Below are positions 46,863-57,784 of a stretch of DNA of 64,000 nt, piece by piece. The DNA lies in contig OX421964.1 of the NCBI GenBank assembly GCA_949128115.1, positions 30,682,177 to 30,746,176 on the forward strand, written 5' to 3'. The translations under genes and the position numbers were made by a program. The notes under the pieces are model-generated. The model saw only the letters and a program-made list of their open reading frames with translations. It did not search any database and was not told the origin of the DNA. This DNA is from Anaspis maculata (taxonomy: Eukaryota > Arthropoda > Insecta > Coleoptera > Scraptiidae). Within the stretch, counting starts at the first letter, position 1; each line of letters starts with the position of its first letter.

Positions 46863-48527
46863 TTAATAGTACAGGAAAAATAGTAAAAAAATCGGCAAAA
46901 CCTCGGAATAAATATGGACGTCATGAAAATTTGATATTCTGTTCAGAATTGAGTGCTCTACAACATATCCAAAATCGCCAAAAATCGCACTCGGGGGTTT
47001 TGAGTTATTGGAGGAGGGGTAAAAAATTGCAGGTAAAAGTGGAGGGGATGAAACTTGTCAATCCATTGGATGCGAATACATCATAGTTCGACGTATCATA
47101 TCCCCTTGATACCATTTTGGCACAAAAAGTGTCCATCATTGTTGAAGGGGAGTAGTGGGGGGGCGAAACTGGCGAAGGTGGTCCATTTTGTTTTTCTGGC
47201 CATGTAGAACCGATCACGACAAGTTTAGTATCTTTTCGGACTAAATTCAATCTCCTGAACTCGTATCCGATGTGCAAATTAGAATGAAAACAAGTTTGAA
47301 CAAGTTAACTTGAGAAAACTTGTTTTTTCTTTGACAATTTTGACGAATTTTTTTTTTACTGTGGGAGGTGTTCATTTTTATAAAATGTTCAGGGACCATT
47401 AAATTGAAGTGTATTCTCCACAAAAATCATCCACTCGATGTATAATTTTGTTTCTCGAGTTTATAAAATCAATTTGAACTTGAGCCGGCACGGTGCGTCG
47501 TCTACTACTGACCAGAACACTACAGCATGCACCTTTAAATGAAAACACCTCAAACTATTGGAGAAATAACAACTCATCTTTGAAAATTGGAGGATTTGTG
47601 CAGAACTGAATTCCCTTTAACATGAACAAAATTGGCATGAATCGCAATGCAGGATTTTGAGTTATTCGAGGAGGAGGATAACACTTTGACAGGATTCATA
47701 CTCTATGAACCGAGCTATGAACTGTTACCTCTCCACTTAAATAACTCAAAACCCTGCAGTGCGATTCATGGCGATTTTGTTGATGTTATAGGAAATTCAA
47801 TTCTCCACAGATCCTCCAATTTTCAAAGATGAGTTGTTCTTTCTTCAATAATTTGAGGTGTTTTCATTTAAAGGTGCATGCTGTAGTGTTCTGGTCAGTA
47901 GTAGACGACGCGCCGTGCCGGCTCAAGTTCAAATCGATTTTTTAAACTCGAAAAACAAAATCATACATCGACTGGATGATTTTTGTGGAGAATACACTTC
48001 AATTGATTGGTCCCTGAAATTTTTTTGAAAATGAACGCCTCCAACAGTAAAACAAAAATTCGTCAAAATTGTCAAAGAAAAAACAAGTTTTCTCAAGTTA
48101 ACTTTCATCCAAATTTACACATCGAATATGAGTTCAGGAGATTGAATTTAGTCGGAAAAGATACCAAACTTGTCGTGATCGGTTCTACATGGCCAGAAAA
48201 ACAAAATGGACCACCTAGCAGAGCTTCGCCCCCCCCCACTACTCCCCTTCAACAATGATGGACACTTTTTGTGCCAAAATAGTATCAATTGGATATAATA
48301 CGTCGAATTATAATGTATTCGCATCCAATGGTTTGACGGGTTCCATCCCCTCCATTTTTACCTGCAATTTTTTACCCCCCCTCCAATAACTCAAAACCCC
48401 CGGGTGCGATTTTTGGCGATTTTGGATATGTTGTAGAGCACTCAATTCTGAACAGAATATCTAATTTTCAGGACGTCCATATTTTTTCCGAAGTCGAAAT
48501 CTATCTTTCTTGTACTATAAGGTTGTA
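46855..48527. mobile_element. Foldback element, about 1.7 kb
   Basis: A long inverted repeat centred near 47,700. Paired blocks include ATATGGACGTC (46,912 with 48,476), GAATTGAGTGCTCTACAACATATCC (46,945-46,971 with its complement near 48,425-48,448), TTTTTGTGCCAAAA (about 47,112 with 48,270), and GACGACGCGCCGTGCCGGCTCAAG (47,905) with its partner at about 47,484. The centre GGATTTTGAGTTATTCGAGG pairs with AATAACTCAAAACCCTGCA. Open frames seen in both arms (GYEFRRLNLV and IEYEFRRLNLV readings) are the same sequence in the two arms and are not evidence of a gene. The left end abuts dispersed repeat copy 1. Confidence 0.82.
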
Positions 48528-48771
48528 GCCCCCTCCAGGTTTCCAAAACTAAGACTTACATTTTTTTAGAATATTTTTCTGGTAGGTACCTACTCTTGAA
48601 GCATGTCCCTAAACTATCCTTGACTTCTATCATATGGCAAGGTCTGTTTAGACCTTCCCCGAGCTCTTCCCCTCAAGTAAGTAATTTGTTGAAAATTAAA
48701 TCTACTTAATTTTTTTTTTCGTCTTTCCGCCTCGAGACACAGGCCAATAATGAAAACTCACAAAAATACAG

Positions 48772-50660
48772 GTAGCCCAGGCATTTTAGTCGAGATTTTA
48801 GTCGAAAAATCGTGGTAACCCGTAACAAATTCCCTCGAAGCTGAATTTTGGTATATATGTTCTATCGGACCTACGGAACAACATATCAAAATACTCGGAC
48901 TTACACCCTCGCGCGTCCTTTGATTTTCATCCTCAAAGGTCAAGTTCTAAGAATTAATGAGATACCTATCTCCAAACTGTTCCTGCAAGTGAACGGAGTA
49001 TCCGATCGATATGAGATATGTTTCAAATGAACAAAAAAGATTTGTTGCTAGTGCTTAAGTGTGTGAGGGAGCCTTTGTAACTCTTCCGATTGGTTAGTTC
49101 TGCGGGAAAGGCGGCTGAGTGTTAATTTGTCGCCCGGATATTTCCGGAAAAACCATGTGAGGATTTAAAGCCTCAAGCAATGTCGCACAAAGTTGAATAT
49201 TGATATATAACTGGTATGATCCCTAAGCAAGAACATATCAAAATATTTGGACTTACACCTCTGTGCCTCCTACGATTTTGGGGCTTTGAATATCTAGTCA
49301 AAAAATTCACCCAGACACTTTTCTTTAAAACTGTTCCTGTGGACGAACCAATCATTTTAACAATATAAGGTGGGTCTCAAAGGAGACACGGTATATTGTT
49401 GCCTATGAAGTGGACTCCGGTAGCCATGAAACATTTCTGCTTGATAGTGGCGTGAATAGTACGCGCAAGGTGGAATTTCTCTCGTGGATCTTTGAATGAG
49501 AAACATGTAAGAATATTTTGTGATGGCCAATAAAGCTGAGCATTGTTATTAGGTTCTTCTTCCCATCTTCGAAACAGACTCAAGTGATGAGACTGATGAG
49601 TGAACAGTTGATATTCACAGTGCTCATCCCGAAAATAATGAATTGTCTACAAAAAAATTGTGGTTTCTTCATTTAGGGACATCATTGTCTGAAGCTGTCA
49701 AAAATAAAAATTATCGACAATCCTATATTTATGTTTATCTTGGACAAAAACAGCATCATCTGCTCACACCTAATTATATTAAAAAGTCAGAGCATCAATT
49801 TTTTATCAAAGAAGTTTTACACCTACTTTTTTTCTGAAAATGGAATAACGGCTACAGAAAAGATGATTTTATATTTCTATTGCCCGATAGATACAATAGC
49901 TTTTGGTATTTTCTGATAGAGGAAGAACTTCGCTTAGTATTACACACAAAAACAGTGAAACCGCTCCATCATTCATCAGTAAAAAAAAAGAACTGCAAAA
50001 ATTGTATGCATTTTCGGGAGAAAATTGGGCATATAATCACTTTCACAACAGATCAATTTTCTGATCTTGTAATGAATACAGGCACATTGTTTTTATCGTT
50101 TTCAGGTATAAAATGGTTAGGAACAATGAATCCTGTTGGAAATACTCAATTGAGATGATTCTAACCATACGGAAACCGAAATTACAAAACGACAATTTCA
50201 GATGGAAAACATCGTCGTTTTTTCAGTAAAACTTGTTTAATCGTGTTTCAATTCAATTTTAAACACCATATTTGATATCAGAGGCCAAGATTTAGTTAGA
50301 AACGATACCACACTTGCCGATATCAATTCGAGGTTTTTGAGAGGAAAACAAAATAAATTTTGCCGATCTTCTTTTTTTTTCCAGGCAACCCAAACTACTT
50401 ATCAACAATTCAAACGTCAAGCAAATATTGTGAAGCCTTGAGGCATCTAAATATGATTTTTTTCATTTATATAAGCTACAGGGTGTCATTTACGCATTTA
50501 AAATGGCAATATTTAGCCCCCTCCCCCACAATCAATGACGCACAAGGGTGTGCCACCGAGTATTTTGATATGTTATTCCTTAGGTCTTACAAGACCCGTA
50601 TACCAAATTTCAGCTTTGTGGGAATTTGTTGCGGGTTAAAACCTAATATGCCTGGGCTAA
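48772..50660. repeat. Inverted pair of a repeat enclosing 1.6 kb
   Basis: A block containing AACATATCAAAATACTCGG occurs at 48,772-48,935 (plus) and at 50,520-50,660 (minus); the latter also ends inward at TACAGGGTGTCATTTACGC (50,477). A third, direct copy is at about 49,160-49,290. Shared words also include GTAGCCCAGGCAT, CGCAACAAATTCCC/CGTAACAAATTCCC and CTTACACCCTCG. The two outer copies could be the ends of one decayed transposon, with the open stretch at 49,553-50,158 inside. Confidence 0.6.
49553..50158 (+). pseudogene. Unusually open stretch, possible decayed coding sequence
   Basis: About 200 codons in one frame with only two internal stops (49,601-49,603 and 49,835-49,837), whereas AT-rich non-coding DNA would have roughly one per 14 codons. 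The start is acidic (FETDSSDETDE), followed by a basic and aromatic-rich stretch (LWFLHLGTSLSEAVKNKNY, then FWYFLIEEELRLVLHT), and a CKNC pair. I recognise no family. It sits between inverted repeat copies at 48.8 and 50.6 kb, so a degraded transposase is one idea. It may equally be chance: one such stretch is not improbable across six frames of a 64-kb window. Confidence 0.3.
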
Positions 50661-52120
50661 GGGTGCTCTTTCAAATTAGGTCCGTGCATGTACCTGTCCC
50701 CTTTAAAATATCAGCTAAAAGGCATATGAGCACCCGGTGTGGTAGGCATGCATGTAGACGTTGAGGAATGCATTTTTCTTCAAGACAAACAACAGTTACA
50801 GCAAAGTAGGCCTCCTCGGCAATTACCACATAAAAATTAAATTATGGTCACGATAACCATACTCATACATCCGTTACTTACATGCCTGAATCGATAATTT
50901 CGTGTATATTGCCGACAAAAATTATGAAAGTTCTTTTTTATACCAATCACAAAGAAAAATCCGTCGTCGCGATTCAAGAAGTGAGAGAATAAACATGACC
51001 ATGACAGTTACTCCACAACAACAATAAGAGTTATTGACACCTGTAGCGCCGGTGACTAAACTTCGTTCGTCAAAACCCTTTATACATAAACCTACTGTAA
51101 TGAAATAGGGCTGATGCTATGGCTGATATAATTATTTCTTGTAAATGTTTACCTTTTTGAGGGTTGGCGGATCAAGGAAGCTTCAGACTTCAGACACTTT
51201 ACACCTTTTCCATGTTTTTATTTCACTGGTAATCCTCCGGCACAGACGCAGGACACTTTCCGGCACTGTTATCACTGGTCACTGACGAAAAACGACATTT
51301 CCCCGACGCACTATTCCAGGGAAAAGCTCTAGATTTCATTCATACTCGCTGCTCCAGACACACCGCACACACCTTGCACTTGCAAGGAAAGATGTTGTTG
51401 AAACTGTTTGGGATCTCAGCTAAGACAAGCGATCGTGAATACCAGAACGGCCAACGTGCGGGATTCGCAGGGCCGTGTGTCTTAGCGGCAGACAGGTGAT
51501 AATGGAAAGGTAACACGTCGTTCTCAAACAGGTATTTCGAATATTTCCTCCGTGATTCAGGTGCGGGCGAAGATAGTCAACTCTTTATTCATTCATACAA
51601 TGTTGCCTTGTGATGGGATAATAACGACTTTGCGATCTGGTTTATTTGCGTTTGGCAAGTTTTTGTAAAAATTCAAAACTGATAGAAGATTGGTGATTTT
51701 CTCTACCTACATTATTCATTGATAAACCAAGTGATAAAGTTAGGTGGTACCTATTAATTGTTGATACAAATTAGCAGAAGATTAGCGGTGTTGTCCTTAG
51801 CAAATGATTTGAAACGTACCTATTCACTTCCTCGTGCTCGTGAAAGGTCATTTCATCATCGTTTAGCGTTCAATAAATCGTTCGCAGTATCGCAGTCGTA
51901 GGTACCAAAATTGCACCATACCTCTTCAAAATCAAGAAGCTAATTTTCATTGTCATTGCATTACCAAAAATCGGTTGTGTCACCCCAAAACCTCCCCGAC
52001 TATAGTATCCAGGAGTCTATATGGGAACTTTAGTTCTAAACGTCTCTTTGGATGTAAAGTTGGAATCAAATAAAAAGATTGAAAATAATTTGCAGGGAGT
52101 TATTGAGAATGGAGTTTCGG
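50661..52120. other. Unassigned DNA
   Basis: No gene recognised. Composition is less AT-rich between about 51,180 and 51,500, without open-frame support. Confidence 0.4.
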
Positions 52121-52148
52121 AAAAGGACCCCGCACATTCCTTATGGGA

Positions 52149-52381
52149 CGAGGGGTAAACCACTGACGGAATTTTTGTACACCGATTTCCAATGATTTTT
52201 GAGGTGATTTCCATTGATTTCCAAAGATTTCCAATGATTTCCAATGATTTCCAATGATTTCCAAATGATTCCCAAATGATTTCCAAAATGATTTCCAATA
52301 TTCCAATGATTTCCAAAATGATTTCCAATGATTTCCATGGGAGTGTACCTACACCAGATTTCCAAGGTGGTTTACCCCTCG
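52149..52381. mobile_element. hAT-type MITE with 8-bp duplication, proven by the sister arm
   Basis: A 233-bp element with exact 15-bp inverted ends CGAGGGGTAAACCAC and GTGGTTTACCCCTCG. TTATGGGA lies directly before (52,141-52,148) and after (52,382-52,389). The other arm of the foldback, inverted, reads CATTCCTTATGGGACTTGG with a single TTATGGGA, the empty site. The middle consists of tandem copies of a 10-base unit ATTTCCAATG, sometimes with an extra A (about 52,197-52,338). Length of duplication points to the hAT superfamily, although the ends lack the usual CAG start. Confidence 0.85.
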
Positions 52382-53110
52382 TTATGGGATTTGGCTCCCC
52401 GTGGGATTTAGCTCAAACTTTGATATGTTTTAGCCCTTGTTGAGGTGATCAAACTCAGAGCTAATTTATTGCAATTATGGGCTTCAATGAGCAAAAGGTG
52501 GATCTATTTTGACGCCACGAGGTGGTTCTAGGGTTATAATTGCCATAACTTTGAACTGGTCAAAATATTCCATAGACCCCTCTTTTTAGAACCACCCCTA
52601 GCATTTCGAAAAATGACTGAGAATTCAAAGTTGAATAACGACCAAAATAAACGGGGAATTTTTTTGAATATTTGATACGGCATGTTCAAAGTGTTGCTGA
52701 TCAAGTACCTATTTCTTGCGTATCAACCCTTAAATCTGGCGCTCACCCTCCAATATATTATGAACTTCTGCTCTGCGCTACTGGAAATAAATTATTTCCT
52801 GTTAAGTTAAAATGAATTTCTACTATTTTAGCACCATATCTAGGAAAGGGTGATACATGATACATATTCATCCCTTATGTCTACCCACCCTTAACCTTAT
52901 AACACCTATACCCTGGTAGTTTTTCCAGAAATAATTAGTTCAACTCATTCAACTAGACAATGTGCAACGAGTGCTTCCACTGCCAATTTAGGAGAAACTA
53001 TCAGGGTATAGGGGCTATAGGGGTGAGGGGTAGACACAAGAGATCAATATGGACCAACTTTTTGCGACACATAACATGTTACAGTTGTAGAAACTTATTT
53101 TAACTTATCA

Positions 53111-53208
53111 AGAAACAATTTATTCCTAATAGGGGAGAGCAGAAGTTAATAATTCAGTCAAGAAACAATTTATTCCCAATAGGGGAGAGCAGAAGTTAAT
53201 AATTCAGT
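53111..53208 (+). repeat. 50-bp tandem duplication
   Basis: AGAAACAATTTATTCC at 53,111 and again at 53,161, with the remaining bases of the 50-bp unit matching except one base (CTAAT versus CCAAT). A recent local duplication inside the right arm of the foldback; the left arm has one copy equivalent. Confidence 0.92.
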
Positions 53209-53420
53209 GGAGGGTGAACGTCAAATTTTAGGGGTTGGTTCGCAAAAAAAAAATGGATCAGCATCACTTTGAACATACCGTGTCAGAAATTCAAAAAAAT
53301 TCCCCGTTTATTTTTGTCGTTATTCAACTTTGAATTTTCAGTCATTTTTCGAAATGCTATGGGTGGTTCTAAAAAGAGGGGTCTATGGAATATTTCGACC
53401 AGTTCAAAGTTATGGCAATA

Positions 53421-53968
53421 GGCTACTTCGTTTGGGCAGGTGCGCATGCTTGAAGGCTCCAAATTTTGAAAACATTCGTACACCTGTCAGTTGAATGGCA
53501 ACGCTGCATGCTCTGTCTAGCCGCCTGACCAACTACTGGTTCCTGGCTGTCACTTTTACACACACTGTAAACGCATCTCTTCGTAGCTTCTTTGAACTTC
53601 CTTCTCGGTGCAGCCATTTTCAATAAGTTGTGTTCTTTCGTCAAAACATGATCAAATGAAATGTAGGTCAGGTAGAAACGAGAAGTGTCATCATAATTGT
53701 CACAAGTGACAGTTGGCGCCAATGTCTTGATGTTTTGAGCGCTGTTGCCATTTTCGTTGTTCCTGAACTTCCACAAATGATCATTGAATTTAATTTCAAT
53801 GAAACATTTCCTTTGAATATAAAAAATGCTATCCAACATTCAGCCAAATTATTTGTGGAATTTTAGGTGCACTACAATATTTTTCAGCGGTTATTTTCAA
53901 TATCGGTGTACGAAACTATGAAATTCGCGCCACACATGCGCACTCAAAAAAACCGAAACGAAGGTACC
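53421..53968. mobile_element. Insert in the right arm of the foldback, possible TA-flanked element
   Basis: About 548 bp present in the right arm only. It splits the arm between TTATGGCAA and TTATAACCC, which adjoin in the left arm (as GGGTTATAATTGCCATAA). Ends are imperfect inverted repeats, GGCTACTTCGTTTGGGC and its counterpart CCGAAACGAAGGTACC, and TA lies on both sides. On the minus strand a frame of 138 codons includes MAAPRRKFKEATKRCVYSVC; this recalls the start of zinc-finger (THAP-like) proteins but is far too short to call. Confidence 0.6.
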
Positions 53969-54212
53969 TATTATAACCCTAGAACCACCTCGTGGCGTCA
54001 AAATAGATCCACCTTTTGCTCATTGCCCATAATTGCAATAAATTAGTTCTGTGACTACTGGCATCCCACCCCCTCTAGAGGGTGAACCGTTAAGTTTAGA
54101 GGATTTGCGCAATGATAAAGTTTGATCACCTCAACAAGGGCTACAACATATCAAAGTTTGAGCCAAATCCCACGGGGAGCCAAGTCCCATAAGGAATGTG
54201 CGGGGTCCTTTT

Positions 54213-54293
54213 GAATATTCCGGGAAAACCTCAAATCAATTCCCAATTCATCTCACTGTAAAAATCGTCAATTAAGGATTCACTTCAAGGCTG
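54213..54293. other. Short unassigned spacer
   Basis: Nothing recognised between the foldback and the dispersed repeat. Confidence 0.3.
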
Positions 54294-55430
54294 TATTCTC
54301 AGCAGGCCAAAATTATTTTGAAAATTTCATTCTTCTGTCAAATCTGACATTCTAACTCTAACAATGGAAGTGACAGTTTTCTATTCTTGTTTGAACCAAT
54401 CAGATTCGAATTAGGCGATAATTTGCACAAGTGCATTTTGCGATCATTTTCGATAATTTGCACTAGTGCATGATCGATTTTTTTTGTGTTTCTATAGGTA
54501 CTAAGACCAACAGCCTCGCCAACAGCAGACATAAAATCAAATATGTCATACAGTAGTGCCATCGTGCACCTCAGGAACTCCTTCACTCTTCTTGGGAAGC
54601 ACTTATTGCGAATATTATGTCGCCAATATAATTCCTTGGAACACAAAAACGGAGTCCTGTGTTGCAACGGCTTGGCAATGTAGGCCAATTTTTCCACAAA
54701 TCCGTCTGTATAGTAGGTGCATTACCCAAGGAACCTTGCGACCCCGTGTTAATTCTTTGGTCGTAGGTATTCATTCCCTGACGACAATGACTAGAGCGAC
54801 TATTAGACAATATCATGGGCGTGAAAAAAAATTTCATTCATTTTTTTCTGATAAAATATAACTCGTGCAATGAATAATAATAATAATAATAATAATAATT
54901 TATTGCTTTTCAAGAATTACATTCTTATAGCAAGGTCTACGCTACGCTTAATAGTAATGGATACCTATAAAACTCGTGCAATGAAAATGCATCTATAATT
55001 TTTGACAAATCTTCACTCATGCAAGTTGAACTGGAAAAGGCACTCGTGCACTACGTGCACTCGTGCTCTTTCCCAACTAAATTTGCATTCGTGCACATTT
55101 TCCAAAAATTATCGATAATTTTCATTGCACTTGTTATATTACTACTGATAACTTTTTTCAAAAAACGGCTCTGCATGCGTACTCAATTTTCTACGTCTCT
55201 CAAAATTATGAAACAGTTGATAATTTTTTTTATTTGTCAAAAAATGTTCTGGCAGTCCTTCAGAAACTTTTCTGATGTTTCAGGGCTATATTGGGCTTCT
55301 AAAAAATGTGGGATAATCCAAACAGAAACAAGGTGGACAAATGGACTCCCATCAAAATCTCTATAGGTACCTATCTCTTTAACTTTATTATTGAGGGAGA
55401 AATATTGATACCCTGCGCATACAGCCTCTA
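54294..55430 (+). repeat. Dispersed repeat, copy 2, interrupted
   Basis: The two ends (54,294-54,330 and about 55,150-55,430) match the single repeat at 46,495-46,862. The approximately 800 bp between them is absent from copy 1 and includes the (AAT)n run. Minus-strand open frames of 119 and 84 codons in the insert (for example MSAVGEAVGLSTYRNTKK) show no certain family. Confidence 0.6.
54873..54899 (+). repeat. (AAT)n microsatellite
   Basis: About nine AAT units followed by TTTATTGCTTTTCAAG, an arrangement often seen at the tail of a retroposon, but no head was identified. Confidence 0.9.
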
Positions 55431-55548
55431 GAGCTCCATCATTCAAATCCTCGTTCAAATCATATAAGCATATTTATACCTAATCATTCAAAATATTCAA
55501 ATAATTCAATAATAATCATTCAAAACAATTAAAACATTCGAAGTACCT

Positions 55549-55767
55549 ACTTATAAGGAAATCAGCGAAAACCACCATTACATCCCTTTTGCAGTGGAAA
55601 CTTTTGGAACATGGGGCAGTGCCGCCAAAAGTCTAGTCAAAGAATTGGGAGAAATTATTAAAGAAAAAGCGGGTTTGTCAAATTCTACAAAATTTTCACA
55701 ACAACATATAAGTTTGGCCCTCGGTTTGGCCATAAAACGAGGTAACGTTGCCAGTGTTTTTGGGTAG
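55549..55767 (+). pseudogene. C-terminal remnant of a retroelement ORF
   Basis: An in-frame stretch ending at TAG (55,765-55,767). It reads HHYIPFAVETFGTWGSAAKS, then LVKELGEIIKEKAGLSN, FSQQHISLALGLAIKRGNV and ASVFG. The order P-F-(A/V)-ET-G-W-G, then an amphipathic segment, then IS-A-(I/L)-RGN-AS is, from memory, the C-terminal tail of reverse-transcriptase proteins of several invertebrate retroelements. The rest of the gene is absent upstream, where AATAATTCAA-type simple sequence is found. The fragment is open, so it is either recently truncated or short by chance. Clade not determined. Confidence 0.6.
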
Positions 55768-56127
55768 AATGGGAGATTCATTTTCTATGTCTTGACTTTT
55801 ACCTTGACTTTGTTAATTGAAATTACAAGTTACATACCTACATTTCAATTATGGAAAAAAAATCAAAATAAGTATCTGGCAAATTTCAGCCTATTAGGTA
55901 CCTACTTACCCCTCAACCTGTTTATGAATTATTATTCGTGGAAAACCGAGCGGAAAACCAATAAAAAAGTCAAACCTCGAACTTTGGAAAACATCTCAAA
56001 AACAGCACTTTCAGGAAGGTCTAAAAATTAAATTAAAAAAACTCATGATTTCCCAGCTGAAGTAAGTTTTCTATAATTTTTAAGTTGAAAACCCCCATGA
56101 CAAGAAGTTTTCAGAAAAAAAAAACTT
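55768..56127. other. Unassigned DNA
   Basis: Nothing recognised between the retroelement remnant and the next foldback. Confidence 0.4.
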
Positions 56128-56593
56128 TGGGCTCATTTATTAAAGTGGAGATTTCGAGATGTTTTCCGAGGTTTCAAACCCAAATATCTCGAAAACGGAG
56201 CATCTAATCAAAATTTTCACGAGCACCAATGAATTTTTTTTTTCTAAATTGGACGCAGAATCCAAGAATTATTAGGGGAGTGAAAAATAGGAGAGAAAGG
56301 GAGAGGGCACCCCCTAATATTTACCCCCCTAAAAATGTTTCACAAAATGCGTTATAATTGTTCAATAGAGACTTCTTTTTAGTAAACTTTGATCAAAATT
56401 TAAACAAAATCGGTTGAACAGTGCAAAATTTATGCAAAAAAACGATTTTTTGATTTCAACTTTGGATGGCTAAGTATATCTTACTTTAATTTTGTAGAGA
56501 AAATAACTGATGTAAAATTTTGTCTTCGTTTCCGACATATTTGAGTTCGACATCTCGGAAAACATCTCGAAATCTCCACTTTAAATGAGCCCA
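56128..56593. mobile_element. Foldback element, 466 bp
   Basis: Ends TGGGCTCATTTATTAAAGTGG and CCACTTTAAATGAGCCCA pair with a small bulge, and the arms continue through GAGATTTCGAGATGTTTTCCGAG. The inner sequence is a relative of 18,231-18,420 and 27,950-28,060 (AATATCTCGAAAACG, GACGCAGAAT). No coding capacity. The ends do not belong to the CAGGGTG group. Confidence 0.8.
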
Positions 56594-57784
56594 ATTTTTT
56601 TTCCAGAAAAAAATGATTGAAGTTTGATTTCAGCTGAGAACAGAGGCGTATCTAAGGGGAGGCCAGTCGGGCACGTGCTATGGGCGCATTTCGATCCTAA
56701 GGGCGCAAATGGGAAGAAAAGATGAAAATGTGAAAAAATAAAAATAGGAAAAATGGGAAAAAAAACAAAGAAAGAAAGGGAAAAAGCAATAAGACTATTG
56801 AAAGCCAAATTTTTTGAACTTGATATATTTGTGTAGGTAATGTATAGGTACTTGAACTGTTGGGCGCAATTCTTGCGGGCAATAATTGACAAGAGAAATG
56901 GGAACAGAGAAAGAGAGTTGAAACAAAACCAAAACAGTCGGCGTTCTGAGGTGATGAACTCATCCATATTCCCTGTGGTCATTTTTTTATTGTATTCATC
57001 ATTACTGGTATTATTTATTTGATTAGCTTATTTGGCGCTCTTGACATTTTTTTCGATTCGTTCATTCAACGTCGGCCTATTTCCGCAACGAGGCCTAACA
57101 CCGACGCCGGTGGATGCTTTCCTCCACTATACCGGAAATTTTGCCGAACCCCTGTGTGTTCCAACACATGGTAGGGATTTTTAACGACCACCAACATCGC
57201 ATGGGGTCGGCACCATCGTTCGTATTTTACGTGATATAAGATTCGGATGCCACCATAAAACATGCTATAAAATGCGATTCCTTGATTGTTTGGCACACTT
57301 TGGCTGATTCGAAGAAAAAAAATAAGTACTGAAATGTTTTAGGAATATTTTCAAAAATTTCAATTCAGATCAGTCAAACGCTATTCCAGATATTCACAAA
57401 GTCACTGTTGCAATTTTGGTGTTCTAGTTGACCGTTCTAACACTCGATAACAACGTAATCTAATGAGATGCACCTAGGTATTCATTTTACTTTCGAATTT
57501 CGATGAAGCTTGGAGCCGCTACATCGTGCTTGGAGCATATAATAATAGGCAACACAACATACAACAGTAACCTTCGCTGAGCTGAAGAGTGAGACGAATG
57601 ATCGTACTCAATGCGAAAGAAAGAGAGGACCGACCGAACCTACTGCGCATTTTCCTAGTCAAATCTTGGTGGACATCTCTTTTCTAGAGTAAAGATAACT
57701 TCACTAATCAAAATTTGTCAAGTACCTATTATCCGTTTCACCCTTATTTGCCACCCAGCAAGCCATGATATTGTTTTGTTAGGT
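56594..57784. other. Unassigned DNA with one hAT-like end
   Basis: CAGAGGCGTATCTAAGGGG at 56,641 resembles the ends of the hAT-like elements at 41.6 and 45.7 kb and is followed by the similar GGGCACGTGC block, but no matching right end was found. From 57,065 to 57,296 a G+C-richer stretch is open on the minus strand without recognisable motif. ATTATCCGTTTCACCC at 57,729 recurs inverted at 58,479, inside the next foldback. Confidence 0.4.

Larger units (their letters stand above)
52121..54212. mobile_element. Foldback element with an insertion in each arm
   Basis: A 2.1-kb inverted repeat. The ends AAAAGGACCCCGCACATTCC and GGAATGTGCGGGGTCCTTTT pair exactly. Paired blocks continue through GGCTCCCCGTGGGATTT, GATCAAACT/AGTTTGATC, GAGCAAAAGGTGGATC, GACGCCACGAGGTGGTTCTAGGGTTATAA and AAACGGGGAATTTTTTTGAAT. 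The centre is near 52,955. The left arm carries the element at 52,149-52,381 and the right arm an insert at 53,421-53,968. A 50-bp tandem duplication is in the right arm near the loop. No intact coding sequence is present. Confidence 0.87.

Noticed and set aside
47005..48258. Two open frames with the same EFRRLNLV peptide
   Set aside because: They are the two arms of one foldback, so the repeat is in the DNA and not evidence of selection on a protein.
50360..50764. 134-codon plus-strand frame
   Set aside because: It runs across a repeat copy with a TACAGGGTG end and has no motif.
52017..52365. Isoleucine/glutamate/tryptophan-rich open frames
   Set aside because: Translation of the ATTTCCAATG tandem repeat of a MITE.
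54338..54697. 119-codon minus-strand frame resembling a transposase N-terminus
   Set aside because: A vague likeness to helix-turn-helix regions only; no catalytic motif.
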